DNA from: an uncultured Clostridia bacterium
Lineage (GTDB): Bacteria; Bacillota; Clostridia; Oscillospirales; Acutalibacteraceae
Assembly: GCA_947623175.1 (NCBI GenBank)
Contig: CANQGK010000015.1
Location: 1 to 64,000, forward strand
Length of the DNA stretch: 64,000 nucleotides
Reading direction: 5' to 3'
Positions 19,572 through 30,074 of the stretch are shown here, one piece after another; the first letter of the stretch is position 1, and each line of letters opens with the position of its first letter. The notes under the pieces are model-generated. The model saw only the letters and a program-made list of their open reading frames with translations, was not told the DNA's origin and did no database searches. Both the position numbers and the translations under genes were made by a program.

Positions 19572-20474
19572 ATGAACGAAAAAAGCTTTTCTGTTTTCCG
19601 AGAAATAAGCAGACGCCGCCGTGAAAACAAAACGGTTACCCTTTCCCGCTCAAAGTGGGGAATGGCGGGCATATTTCTGTTTTTGCTTATTATTAGCGTA
19701 TATATGGCAATTCCGCTTGTTTATACGGTTTTGCAATCCGTAAAGCCTATAGAAGAATACTACATTTACCCGCCTAAATTCTATGTGACAAATCCGACTT
19801 TGGATAACTACCGCGCAATACTCGACTCGGTGGAATCGTTGGGCGTACCCTTTACGCGCTATCTTTTCAACGCTGTGTTTACTACGGTAGTCGGCACGGG
19901 CGTTTACCTCATATTGGCGCTTGTTACGGCATATCCGATAGCCAAATCAAAAATCAAGGGCGTAAAAATACTTAACGCGCTTCTGGTTTACGCTATGCTG
20001 TTTCAAAACGATACCATGGCGACGCTGCGGTTTGTCGTAATGTCGCGCATGGGAATCATAGATACCTATTGGGCGGTCATTCTGCCCAATCTTGCCAATA
20101 CGATGGGCGTATTTCTGCTGGTACAGTTTATGAGCAGTAATATTTCCGATTCCATTTTGGAAGCCGCCAGAATAGACGGCGCGGGCGAATTTAAAATCCT
20201 GTTCCGCATCGTGGCTCCGAGCGTAAAGGCGGGCTGGCTTACGGTACTTATCTTTGTTTTCCAAAGCTATTGGAACGCCGGCAATTCGCCCTATATATAT
20301 TCGGAAAATCTAAAGCATATTTCCGAAGCGATGTCCTCGATCGCCGTAAGCGGTATCGTAAGGGCGGGAACGGGAATGGCGGTAACCATCCTTTTGATGA
20401 TCCCTACGATAATTATTTTTCTTTGGAATCAACGCTCCATTATGAATACGATGGCACACTCGGGATTGAAGTGA
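19572..20474 (+). CDS. Carbohydrate ABC transporter permease (MalG/UgpE-like)
   Basis: Multi-TM; EAARIDGAGEFKILFRIVAPSVKAGWLTVLIFVFQSYWN. Confidence 0.9.
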   Translation: MNEKSFSVFREISRRRRENKTVTLSRSKWGMAGIFLFLLIISVYMAIPLVYTVLQSVKPIEEYYIYPPKFYVTNPTLDNYRAILDSVESLGVPFTRYLFNAVFTTVVGTGVYLILALVTAYPIAKSKIKGVKILNALLVYAMLFQNDTMATLRFVVMSRMGIIDTYWAVILPNLANTMGVFLLVQFMSSNISDSILEAARIDGAGEFKILFRIVAPSVKAGWLTVLIFVFQSYWNAGNSPYIYSENLKHISEAMSSIAVSGIVRAGTGMAVTILLMIPTIIIFLWNQRSIMNTMAHSGLK

Positions 20475-20475
20475 G

Positions 20476-22602
20476 GTGGCAGGCTTGAAAAGATTACTAT
20501 CGGTTCTTTCGGCGGCTTTGGTGCTTTGCACACTTTTCACCGTCACGGTAAACGCGGTATCCTATGCGCCTTACAATTCTTACGAATACAACGAATTTGA
20601 CGAAGCGGTGGACGCTCCCGTCGGATATGCGGTTACAAAGGTTATAAACACCGCCTCGCTGAAGCTTGAAAAGCAGATCGATTCCCCGCAGGATATTGTG
20701 GTAAAAAACGGTAAAATCTACCTGCTTGACAGCGGCAACAGTCGAATTTTGGTACTGAACGAAAGCTTTGAGCTTATCTCCGTTTTGGAAAATTTCACCA
20801 TATCAAAAAGCCTCGCTTCGAAAAAAGGAGTGGCTTTGACCGACGGCTTCGTTTCCTTTGCCGGCGCTGAGGGCATCGCCATAGGCGACAACGGCGAAGT
20901 ATATATTGCGGACACCTTAAATAACCGCGTGCTGTGTGCCGACGGGAAGCTTGAAATAAAAAACGTGATTTTGCGCCCGGACGACCGACTTAACGATACC
21001 GACGCCTCCTTTTCTCCGGGAGCGGTGGAGGTCGACGACAAAGGCTGGATATACGTCGCTTCCAAAACAATTTCGCTCGGCGTAATGGTTTTTGACGAGC
21101 AGGGCGAGTTTCGGCAGTTTTTTGGCGCGAATACCATTCTTTCCGCTACCGAAGCCATAGTCAAATTTTTCCGCGAGGCATTTCTTTCGGTAACGCAGCT
21201 TGATTACGTGGAGCAAAAAACGCCCGTCACCATTCAAAAAATGGATTTTGACGATAAAGGCTTTTTATATACCGTCTCTCCTTACGACGATTGGCACGTT
21301 AAAGCCACCGAATCGGGGCTCATAAAAAAATTGAATTTCGAGGGTAAGGATATACTCGATTCCGAAATAGTATTCGGCGACGTGGAGTTGGGCGAGGAAA
21401 AAACCTGGTTTTGCGACGTGGACGTGGACGATAACGGCTTTGTAAATATGATGGATAATGCGCGCGGACGCATTTTCCAATATTTGGACGACGGTACCCT
21501 GATATCCGTTTTCGGCACCTTGGGCGATCAGGTCGGTTGCTTTTCCTATGCCGAAGCGGTGGAGAGTATCGGCGACACCGTGCTTGCGGTCGACAGTGTC
21601 AAAAACTGTATTTTCGTATTTACGCCGACCGAATACGGCAAAGCGGTGCGAAACGCGGTCCTTTTAATGGAAAATAACGACCTCGAAGGCTCCAAGGCAA
21701 TTTGGAACGGACTTTTGGAGCAAAACAGCAACAGTCAGCTTTATTATAAGGGGCTCGGTCGCATAGCCGATTACGGCGGCGATTACAAAACCGCCATGAA
21801 ATATTATAAGCTTGCCTACGCGCAGGACGAATACGCCTTGGCTTTTAAGCAGCAGCGTCAGCTTTTTGTCGAAAAAAATATCGTATGGATACTTATCGTC
21901 CTTGTGACAGCTTTGGCGGGCGTTGCCCTTTTGATCCGCTTTGTAAAGCGCAGAAGCGTCGCCGCGGAGGGCGCCTATTCTAAAATGGAGCAGAAATATA
22001 CCATAGAATTTTACGCGCTTTTCCATCCGCTTGACGCTTTTTCGCAGTTCAAGCTTCGAAATATCGCCTCTGTGGGGCTAAGCGCGATAATAGTGGCGGT
22101 TTGGTTCTTTGCCAAAATTTTCGAGTACGGCTGTACCGGCTTCGCATTCGACATTAACAGAGAGGCGGATTTCAGCCTCTTTACCACGGTACTTGTAACG
22201 GTGGGGCTGTTTGTGATATTCGTTGCGTCGAATTGGGCGTTCTGCACCCTTATCGACGGCAAGGGAACCCTTAAGGATATTATAGCCACCACGGCGTACA
22301 GCCTTATACCTTATATAACAACTCGGATTATCGCCGTAATTTTAACCAACGTGTTGGTACCCTCCGAATCTGTATTTATAGAGATTGTAACGGCGATAGG
22401 TATTCTTTGGTCGTTTACGGTATTATTGCTCGGAATGCTTTCCATTCACGAATTTTCGGTATCTAAAACCGTATTTTCGTTGTTGTTCACGCTTTTGGGA
22501 ATGGTAATAATTCTCTTTTTGGGCGTTTTGATATTCAGCCTTATAAGGCAGATCGCGAACTTCGTTTTATCGGTTTATAAAGAGGTAATTTTCAGAATGT
22601 AA
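20476..22602 (+). CDS. NHL-repeat beta-propeller + TPR-like + C-terminal Yip1-family membrane protein
   Basis: Signal peptide; KNGKIYLLDSGNSRILVLNE and GEVYIADTLNNRVL NHL-like repeats; GDYKTAMKYYKLAYAQ; C-terminal multi-TM region with YTIEFYALFHPLDAFSQFK. Confidence 0.7.
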   Translation: MAGLKRLLSVLSAALVLCTLFTVTVNAVSYAPYNSYEYNEFDEAVDAPVGYAVTKVINTASLKLEKQIDSPQDIVVKNGKIYLLDSGNSRILVLNESFELISVLENFTISKSLASKKGVALTDGFVSFAGAEGIAIGDNGEVYIADTLNNRVLCADGKLEIKNVILRPDDRLNDTDASFSPGAVEVDDKGWIYVASKTISLGVMVFDEQGEFRQFFGANTILSATEAIVKFFREAFLSVTQLDYVEQKTPVTIQKMDFDDKGFLYTVSPYDDWHVKATESGLIKKLNFEGKDILDSEIVFGDVELGEEKTWFCDVDVDDNGFVNMMDNARGRIFQYLDDGTLISVFGTLGDQVGCFSYAEAVESIGDTVLAVDSVKNCIFVFTPTEYGKAVRNAVLLMENNDLEGSKAIWNGLLEQNSNSQLYYKGLGRIADYGGDYKTAMKYYKLAYAQDEYALAFKQQRQLFVEKNIVWILIVLVTALAGVALLIRFVKRRSVAAEGAYSKMEQKYTIEFYALFHPLDAFSQFKLRNIASVGLSAIIVAVWFFAKIFEYGCTGFAFDINREADFSLFTTVLVTVGLFVIFVASNWAFCTLIDGKGTLKDIIATTAYSLIPYITTRIIAVILTNVLVPSESVFIEIVTAIGILWSFTVLLLGMLSIHEFSVSKTVFSLLFTLLGMVIILFLGVLIFSLIRQIANFVLSVYKEVIFRM

Positions 22603-22614
22603 GGAGGCGGCGAA

Positions 22615-24852
22615 ATGAGGTGCTCCGTAAAATTCATTAAATTATTATGCGCGGTCATTTCCTGCCTGTTGATATGCTCCGCTTTTTCGGTATCGGCAGA
22701 TAAACCCGCCGCTTCGGTTGACGAAGCGGACGCGGGGTATACGCTTGTATCCGAAAACGACGCTCTTGCCTTTTATGCCGATTATAAAACCGGCGGATTT
22801 TATCTGCTTAATAAAGCGGACGGGAAAAAATGGTACAGCACCCCCGAAAATCCGGACGAAGACACAATAAGCAAGGGCAAGCTTAAATTGCAGACGCAGT
22901 CCGAGCTTGTAGTAGAATATCTCGCCGTGAAGGACGAAAACGTCAATTCCTCCACCCAAAAGGGCAATACCTTTATCGACGCCCGGCAAAACGGTAAGAT
23001 AAGCGTAAGCAATATAGATAACGGTATAAAGGTGGTTTACGAATTTACAAGGCTCGGTTTTGTAATTCCCGTAACCTACACGCTTAAAAACGATTACCTG
23101 GAAGCCGCTGTTTTGGCGTCTCAGCTGGACGAGGGGGAAAACAATTACCTCGTTTCGGTCGATTTGCTCCCCTATTTCGGGGCGGCGACGCCGAAGGATA
23201 AGGGCTATCTATTCGTGCCGGACGGCTGCGGCGCCATCGCCCGATTTAACAACAACGCAGCGCCGTCGGAGGATTATAAAAAGACCGTCTACGGCGACGA
23301 TATGGGATACGTAAGCGAAGGACGCAAGGCGAAAAACGAAAATATTCTTTTCCCGGTATTCGGTACCGTATACGACAGCGGCAGCGCCCTTATGGGCATT
23401 ATAACCGAGGGGGACGCGGGAGCGGCGATCTCGGTCAAGACGGGCAGCAGTCAAACCTACTTCAATACCGTAAATTCGCAAATGACCTACCGTATTTATT
23501 CTACCGGCGAATCCTTTTACGAAAACGACCGAACCAAAACCATTTCCACAATTACCCACACCCCCTTCGGGACGGAGCGGTACGCGGTAAGATATTATCC
23601 CCTTTGCGGGCAGGACGCCGATTACAACGGCATGGCGCGCCTTTACCGCAATTACCTCATTACCGAAAAAGGGCTTGCCAAAAATCCCAAAGAGCCCGCC
23701 TTGGCGGTCGACGTTTACGGCGCCGTAAAGACCAAAGCTAACTTTTTAGGTATAAGCTATTATAAAAATCGTGTTTTGACCGATTTTGACGCGGCGACAA
23801 AAATCGCCGAAGAGCTCAAAAACGCAGGAATAGACCATTTGGCAATGCGGTATATCGGCTGGCAGAACGACGGCGTTTTTAACGTAAAAATTGCCAAAAA
23901 TGCAAAACCGATGAAAATCCTCGGCGGCAAAAAGGACTTTTTAAAGCTGAGGGACGATATGGCGAAATACGGCTTCGAATTTTATCCCACAGCTGATCTT
24001 TTCACCTATCAAAAAAGCGGCAACGGCGTTTCCCTGCGGCGTGACAGCGCCAAAGCGCCCAACGGAGATATCGCCGAGCAAAATCAATATTCCATAGTTA
24101 CCTTTGAGCCGATGAAAAACCTAAAACCCCGGGCGCTTATCACCCCCGACAAGCTTTTAAAGGTGACAGGCAGGTATTTGAAGAATTACAAAAAGCTCGG
24201 TATTGATTCGATTTCTTTGTCGGAGGCAGGCGACTGTCTTTATTCCGACTTTTCCAAAAAAAGCGGCGTATATCGCGCAAAATCCGAGGAGTACGTCGAG
24301 CAAATGCTCAAAAGCGTAAAAACCGACGTATCTTGCGTGGCAATAAGCGGCGGCAACGGCTATGCCGTTCCGTATGCTTCGAGGATTACGGAATTGCCGG
24401 TATCCTCCTCGGGATATGACATTTTCGAGTATGACGTTCCCTTTGCGCAGACTGTGCTTCATGGATATTTGCCCTATACCACCCCTTATGTGCGACAGTC
24501 CTCGGGTGTTACCGAAATGTTTTTAAAAGCCGTCGAAACGGGGAGCGATCTTACCTTCTCTTGCGTGGGAGACGATACCTATCCATTAAGCCAAACACGC
24601 CTTTCGGGGCTTTACAGCTCGGAATTTTCACTTTGGAAAGATACGGCGGCAAAGCTTTATGAAAAATATTCCCGATTGGGAGAGCTTGTTTTCGACAGCG
24701 AGATCGTCAAACACACCTGCATAAGCCGGGATTTGGTAAAGGTGGTTTACTCGAACCGGGTTACGGTGTACGTTAATTATTCGAATAAGGCGGTAACCGT
24801 CGACGGCATAACGGTAAACGCTATGGATTATTATGTGGCGCAGCCTAAGTAA
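22615..24852 (+). CDS. DUF5696-like secreted protein
   Basis: Signal peptide; YTLVSENDALAFYADYKTGGFYLLNKADGKKWYSTP; glycosidase-like TIM-barrel segments; position between sugar-ABC permease genes. Confidence 0.65.
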   Translation: MRCSVKFIKLLCAVISCLLICSAFSVSADKPAASVDEADAGYTLVSENDALAFYADYKTGGFYLLNKADGKKWYSTPENPDEDTISKGKLKLQTQSELVVEYLAVKDENVNSSTQKGNTFIDARQNGKISVSNIDNGIKVVYEFTRLGFVIPVTYTLKNDYLEAAVLASQLDEGENNYLVSVDLLPYFGAATPKDKGYLFVPDGCGAIARFNNNAAPSEDYKKTVYGDDMGYVSEGRKAKNENILFPVFGTVYDSGSALMGIITEGDAGAAISVKTGSSQTYFNTVNSQMTYRIYSTGESFYENDRTKTISTITHTPFGTERYAVRYYPLCGQDADYNGMARLYRNYLITEKGLAKNPKEPALAVDVYGAVKTKANFLGISYYKNRVLTDFDAATKIAEELKNAGIDHLAMRYIGWQNDGVFNVKIAKNAKPMKILGGKKDFLKLRDDMAKYGFEFYPTADLFTYQKSGNGVSLRRDSAKAPNGDIAEQNQYSIVTFEPMKNLKPRALITPDKLLKVTGRYLKNYKKLGIDSISLSEAGDCLYSDFSKKSGVYRAKSEEYVEQMLKSVKTDVSCVAISGGNGYAVPYASRITELPVSSSGYDIFEYDVPFAQTVLHGYLPYTTPYVRQSSGVTEMFLKAVETGSDLTFSCVGDDTYPLSQTRLSGLYSSEFSLWKDTAAKLYEKYSRLGELVFDSEIVKHTCISRDLVKVVYSNRVTVYVNYSNKAVTVDGITVNAMDYYVAQPK

Positions 24853-24902
24853 AGCTGAAATCGCTTTAACCGCATTCGACTTATATAAGGGAGGTCAGAA
24901 AA

Positions 24903-25805
24903 GTGAAAAAGAAAAAATCCTTTTTGTCACTTAAAGGAAAAGAATCTGCCGCCGGCAGAATGTTCGTTCTTCCGTTTTACGTCGGATTTTTGCTTTTTTC
25001 TTTGACGCCGCTTGTAAAAACGCTTATTATGACCGTGAACGACGTTAAGGTCGAATACGGCGGATATAACATGTCTTATATAGGACTTGAAAATTTCAAT
25101 TACATTTACAACGTAGATACCGATTTTCTTTACAATCTTTTTTCGGCGGTCGGAAATATGCTTTGGCAGGTGCCGGTAGTGCTGATCGTCAGCATTATTT
25201 TGGCGCAGATCATCAACACAAGATTTTTCGGCAGAACCTTTGTGCGCGCGATTTTGTTTGTGCCGGTCATCGTGATGACGGGCACGGTGGTTTTGATCAT
25301 CCAAAACGACGTTGTCGCAAGCGCCGCGCTTAACGGTGGAATTGTCGCTGGCGGGCAGATCGAATATACCACCGGGCTTGAGGACGTTTTACTGCAGGCG
25401 GGGCTCGGCAGCAAGGTTATCGACTTTTTTATCACGCTTACCAATGGCATGTTCAACCTTATTTGGAAAACCGGCGTACAGATAGTGATTTTTCTTGCCG
25501 GACTGCAGAGCATTTCCCCCACTCTTTACGAAGCCTCGGCTATAGAGGGGGCGACGCAGTGGGAAAATTTCTTTAAGATCACCCTGCCTATGATGATGCC
25601 GATTATTGTAATAAATACCGTTTTTACCATTGTGGATTTCTTTACGGATTCTACCAACGAAGCTATGAATCAGGTAATGGTCGCGGTGAAAAATTTGTTG
25701 TTCGGAAGAGCCGCGGCAATGGCGTTCTCCTACTTTGTGCTTATCGGCATAATGATCGCCGCAGTTATGTTCATTCTTTCGAAGCTTTCCAAAAAATACG
25801 GTTAG
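24903..25805 (+). CDS. Sugar ABC transporter permease (second pair)
   Basis: Multi-TM; YEASAIEGATQWENFFKITLPMMMPIIVINTVFTIVD. Confidence 0.9.
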   Translation: MKKKKSFLSLKGKESAAGRMFVLPFYVGFLLFSLTPLVKTLIMTVNDVKVEYGGYNMSYIGLENFNYIYNVDTDFLYNLFSAVGNMLWQVPVVLIVSIILAQIINTRFFGRTFVRAILFVPVIVMTGTVVLIIQNDVVASAALNGGIVAGGQIEYTTGLEDVLLQAGLGSKVIDFFITLTNGMFNLIWKTGVQIVIFLAGLQSISPTLYEASAIEGATQWENFFKITLPMMMPIIVINTVFTIVDFFTDSTNEAMNQVMVAVKNLLFGRAAAMAFSYFVLIGIMIAAVMFILSKLSKKYG

Positions 25806-25841
25806 CCCGATAACGAATAAATTATTAAGGAGGGAAAACGT

Positions 25842-26798
25842 ATGGCAAAACCGGCAAAATCCGAGGCTTTATATCGTTCCGAAAAAGCGGCGATAAAGCT
25901 TGCGGGCGGATTGTTCAGGCTTATGTTGGTCGTAGGCGTATGCTATTTGCTTATTTTCCCGCTTTTATACCTGATCGTTTCCGCTGTCCAGGAACCGGAA
26001 AGCATGAAGGACGCCACCGTGGTGTGGGTGCCCAAGGTACTCTCGACTCAAAGCTTTGCAAACGCGATTTCCGAGCTCAATTACGGAAAATCTTTCCTGT
26101 TCAGCCTGTTTTTGTCGGCGGCGGCAACCCTGCTTACGCTGATTTCCTGCTCGGCGGTGGGTTACGGCTTTGCGCGGTTTCAATTTGCCGAAAAAAAGAT
26201 AGCGTTTTTCCTGGTTATACTTCTTATCATTGTACCGCCGCAGACCACCATGATGTCTACCTATTTGAATTTCCGCTTTTTTGATATAGGCGGCATTTTG
26301 GCGGCTCTCGGAATAGGGCCGATAAATATGATAGATTCGCCTGTTACGATACTGCTGCCTGCCATGCTTGCAAGCGGTATTCGCGCGGGGCTTTCCATAT
26401 TTATTTTCAGGCAGTTCTTTTTAGGCCAGCCCAAGGAATTGGAGGAAGCGGCAAAAATCGACGGCTGCGGGGTTTTCGGCACCTACGCCAAAATAATGAT
26501 GCCGCTTTCCGCGCCGGCGATTATCACCGTATCGGTTTTTACCTTTGTCTGGTATTGGAACGACTCATTTTACAGCGAAATGTTTTTTACGGGCGAATTA
26601 AAGCCTCTTGCCGCGGGACTTGCGAGCCTACGGGAGGCGTTTTTGGCGGACGTTACCAACTCGAATTTCACGGCGCAGGAGCAAAGAGGAATATTGGCGG
26701 CGGCGTCATTGCTTTGCGTAATACCTCCGCTTATATTGTACGGCATAGTTCAGCGCAAATTTGCGGAAAGTATCGAACGTACCGGTATTGTAGGTTAA
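25842..26798 (+). CDS. Carbohydrate ABC transporter permease (second pair)
   Basis: Multi-TM; LEEAAKIDGCGVFGTYAKIMMPLSAPAIITVSVFTFVWYWND. Confidence 0.9.
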   Translation: MAKPAKSEALYRSEKAAIKLAGGLFRLMLVVGVCYLLIFPLLYLIVSAVQEPESMKDATVVWVPKVLSTQSFANAISELNYGKSFLFSLFLSAAATLLTLISCSAVGYGFARFQFAEKKIAFFLVILLIIVPPQTTMMSTYLNFRFFDIGGILAALGIGPINMIDSPVTILLPAMLASGIRAGLSIFIFRQFFLGQPKELEEAAKIDGCGVFGTYAKIMMPLSAPAIITVSVFTFVWYWNDSFYSEMFFTGELKPLAAGLASLREAFLADVTNSNFTAQEQRGILAAASLLCVIPPLILYGIVQRKFAESIERTGIVG

Positions 26799-26810
26799 GC
26801 GGGAGTTTTT

Positions 26811-27605
26811 ATGGAAAAGAAAATTTATAAACAAAACGATATATCGCTCTGGATTTACGACAAGGGAAATCCCAAATCGGAAAAGAACCGCCCCGCCGTA
26901 ATCTGGATACACGGCGGCGGCTGGAACAGCGCCGATCCGGGAAGCTTCGGCGACGGATATGATTTTTACCTTTCAAAGGGCGCTGTGTGCTTCGGCATAG
27001 ATTATCGACTTGTGCCGGACGGCGAGCCGGATGCGGACTGCGTTTACATAAAAAGATGCATCGCCGACTGTGTGAACGCCGTCGCGCATATCAGGGAAAA
27101 CGCCGATTTGTTCGGCATAGATCCTCAAAAAATCACCGTTATAGGCGAGTCTGCGGGAGGACATCTCGCCCTTTGCACCGTAACGGGCGTCGGACGCGAA
27201 TTCGGAAAAGATTTCCTGCCGAACGCCTGCATAGCATATAATCCCGTCACCGAAATGATCGGTAAATGGGCGGACTGCGCTTCTAAGGTGGAGGACGGAT
27301 TGAGCACCGAGGCTTTTTATAAGCGCCACGATATCATAAGACGGTTATCGCCGGCAAATAATATTACAGCTTCCGGCGTGCCGCTGTTACTGCTTACGGG
27401 AATAGACGATAAAGTGGTTTTTCCGGGCGACGTAATAGAATTTTGCAAGCGTTACCGTGACGCCGGCAACCCGGCAGAGATCGTGCTTTATCCGAACACG
27501 ACGCATGCCTTCGCGCTTCCGTACTACTATCAATACGGCTTAGACAGCCGCGACGCTTCTCTTTTAAAATCCTACGGCTTTTTGAAGGAACATGAAATGA
27601 TATAG
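26811..27605 (+). CDS. Alpha/beta hydrolase (esterase/lipase-like), cytoplasmic
   Basis: PAVIWIHGGGWNSADP, ITVIGESAGGHLALCTV, C-terminal ...TTHAFAL. Confidence 0.85.
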   Translation: MEKKIYKQNDISLWIYDKGNPKSEKNRPAVIWIHGGGWNSADPGSFGDGYDFYLSKGAVCFGIDYRLVPDGEPDADCVYIKRCIADCVNAVAHIRENADLFGIDPQKITVIGESAGGHLALCTVTGVGREFGKDFLPNACIAYNPVTEMIGKWADCASKVEDGLSTEAFYKRHDIIRRLSPANNITASGVPLLLLTGIDDKVVFPGDVIEFCKRYRDAGNPAEIVLYPNTTHAFALPYYYQYGLDSRDASLLKSYGFLKEHEMI

Positions 27606-27617
27606 GAGGATATCCAG

Positions 27618-30059
27618 ATGAAATCATTCAAACGCATAATCTCGGTAATTTTGGTACTGTCGCTTATCGCGTCATTGGCGGCATGCGGCGGTGCCGGAGG
27701 AAAAAAGGCGTCCTTTAAATCCGGCAAGCCTAAGGCGGCGGGCGACGTGTTTTCACTTCCGAAGGTGGAAAAAACGCAAGGCGCCGGCGCCCCCGTGATT
27801 GCGGACGCTACGCGGCAGGCAAACCCGGGCGACAGCGTTACGGTTACCGGGCAGGGCTTTTCCGCTTCGGGGCTTAAGGTTTATTTGTACGCGCAAAGTA
27901 CCGAGGACAACGGCAAATCTTACGAAACAAGCTTTCAATACGTAAGCGATATCGAGGTTGTGGTACCTATTGATGAGGATATCGAGTACGGCGTTTACGG
28001 TATTTGGGTTGAAACCGCAAACGGCAAAAGCAACGTTGAGCTTGTAAACGATCCCGAAATATGGTGGATAAGCATGAACGAGGTGCTTGCCGGCGAAACC
28101 GTAAGCATATACGGCGAAAATTTAACTGCCGACAATGCCGATAAAAGCAACGTCTGGCTTATCTCGGGCGATAAATATATGCAGGTTGAGACGGTTTATG
28201 CCGATCCTTACAAAGTATCATTTACCGTGCCCGCGGGCTTAAAATCCGGGGAACGCTACGGCATACTTTTACATAACGGTCACGGCGGCGAATACGGTTT
28301 TGCCGAAACCGACGAAACAATAATTTTTGTCGATAAAAAGACCACTGATTTCAGCGGCGGAAAGGTAATAGACGTCACACAGTTCGGCGCAAAGCCGGAC
28401 GATGAGGAAAATATCGACGGTATCGCCATCGAAAACGCGATCCTTTCGGCTAAGAGCGGCGATACAATTTATTTCCCCGACGGCACATATATTATAGACG
28501 GCGATATCAACGTAGATAAATCCCTCCTTTTCAAGGGCGAAAGCGTTGACAAAACCAAAATAATAGTAGGCGACAACGTAAAAGAAACGGTTTTCGATAT
28601 TAAGGCGGGTCCTGCCGAGTTTAAAAACATTCATTTTTCCAACGTTCTTTCAAGAGGACAGTTAAAGGCAAGAATTATCCGCTTCTGCGGCGACGGTACC
28701 GAAACCGATTATCTTAATTTGTACGTGCATAATTGCCGCTTTTCGCAGTCTACCTCACCGGCGGCAATGTCGGCGGTCGAGCTTATAAATGTGGTAAACC
28801 TTTGCGGCGTTATGATCAAAAATAATGATTTTGCCGCTACGAGAATTACCACTACAAGTAAGATAAGCAAATTATTCGTTCAAAACAACAAGTATTACGG
28901 TATGTATTGCGTGGGCGCTTATTACGACCAGAATGCCATGCATATCACAAGCACAAGCAAATATGATATAAGCGGCAACTATATGTGCTCCATGGACGCC
29001 GTGGAGGATAAAACCCATATTCTTGACGTGGGCGACCGTACCGTCGGCAGAGCGATGGCTATACAGGGCACGAGCGATCGGGCGTACATTGCCAACAACG
29101 AAATAGTTGCGGCGGGTCTGCCCAACGATAACGCCGGCGAGCAAATTCTTTTGGAAACACAGCGGTTATTGTATATGGGATATCCCGTATCCGCTACCGA
29201 AAACACCATAACCATGAGCGGTGACTTCAACGTCGCCACTATGGTTACCGATTCATGGGGTATAAGACTTTCCGCCGGAAGCGTAGTTTCGGTAGTTTTG
29301 GGGCCCGGCATGACGCAGTACCGCCATATTGCCAAAATAGACGGTCAAACCATCACCCTCTCCGAGCCGTGGGATATTGTACCTACGACAAAAAGCAAGG
29401 TTGCCCTTTGTCCGACGGCATACAATATCGTAATTTACAAAAATAAAATTTCCGGTTATAAAAATTACGAGACCGATCCGGGCGCCACGGTCGGCGTGCA
29501 GTCCTATAACGATATATACGAGCTGAGAATTATCGACAATGAATTCAGCGATATGCCCATAGGCGTTAATATATCCGGACATGTAAAGTTCGACGGTAAG
29601 GATACCTCCTCCGCGGGCAATTATTGGTCGATAGTTTCGGGCAATAAAATCAAGGACGTTTGCGTGGGAATCAGATTTTCGGTAGAAAGCGTACCGGTAA
29701 AAACGCAGGAGGAGATCCTTTTCCACACAGCCTACGGCGCCACCATAAGAAGAAATACCGTCACAAATACCACCCAATTTAAAAGCAGTAACCTAAAGGG
29801 CATAGGCGGTCACGGAATAGTTTACGGCAGAACCCGCGCGGACTATTCCATAAGCCCCGATTCACTTACCTGGCAGGGCTCGTGGGACTACGGTACCGTG
29901 TTTGAAAACAACCTGTTCGAAAACTGCCCGCAGGATAATATCCTGCTTTGCAAGCACCAAGGCTATACGGTATTGCGCGGCAATAAGGCTACGGGCGGAG
30001 CGAGCGATATTTACTCTCTTGAAAATAATCTGGCGGAAAAACCGATAGTTATGAAATAG
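27618..30059 (+). CDS. Lipoprotein with tandem TIG-like domains and pectate-lyase-superfamily beta-helix
   Basis: Lipobox LIASLAAC; NPGDSVTVTGQGFSASGLKVYLYA; HNGHGGEYGF; VTQFGAKPDDEENIDGIAIENAILSAKSGDTIYFPDGTY. Confidence 0.75.
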   Translation: MKSFKRIISVILVLSLIASLAACGGAGGKKASFKSGKPKAAGDVFSLPKVEKTQGAGAPVIADATRQANPGDSVTVTGQGFSASGLKVYLYAQSTEDNGKSYETSFQYVSDIEVVVPIDEDIEYGVYGIWVETANGKSNVELVNDPEIWWISMNEVLAGETVSIYGENLTADNADKSNVWLISGDKYMQVETVYADPYKVSFTVPAGLKSGERYGILLHNGHGGEYGFAETDETIIFVDKKTTDFSGGKVIDVTQFGAKPDDEENIDGIAIENAILSAKSGDTIYFPDGTYIIDGDINVDKSLLFKGESVDKTKIIVGDNVKETVFDIKAGPAEFKNIHFSNVLSRGQLKARIIRFCGDGTETDYLNLYVHNCRFSQSTSPAAMSAVELINVVNLCGVMIKNNDFAATRITTTSKISKLFVQNNKYYGMYCVGAYYDQNAMHITSTSKYDISGNYMCSMDAVEDKTHILDVGDRTVGRAMAIQGTSDRAYIANNEIVAAGLPNDNAGEQILLETQRLLYMGYPVSATENTITMSGDFNVATMVTDSWGIRLSAGSVVSVVLGPGMTQYRHIAKIDGQTITLSEPWDIVPTTKSKVALCPTAYNIVIYKNKISGYKNYETDPGATVGVQSYNDIYELRIIDNEFSDMPIGVNISGHVKFDGKDTSSAGNYWSIVSGNKIKDVCVGIRFSVESVPVKTQEEILFHTAYGATIRRNTVTNTTQFKSSNLKGIGGHGIVYGRTRADYSISPDSLTWQGSWDYGTVFENNLFENCPQDNILLCKHQGYTVLRGNKATGGASDIYSLENNLAEKPIVMK

Positions 30060-30074
30060 AAACGCAGGTGAATT

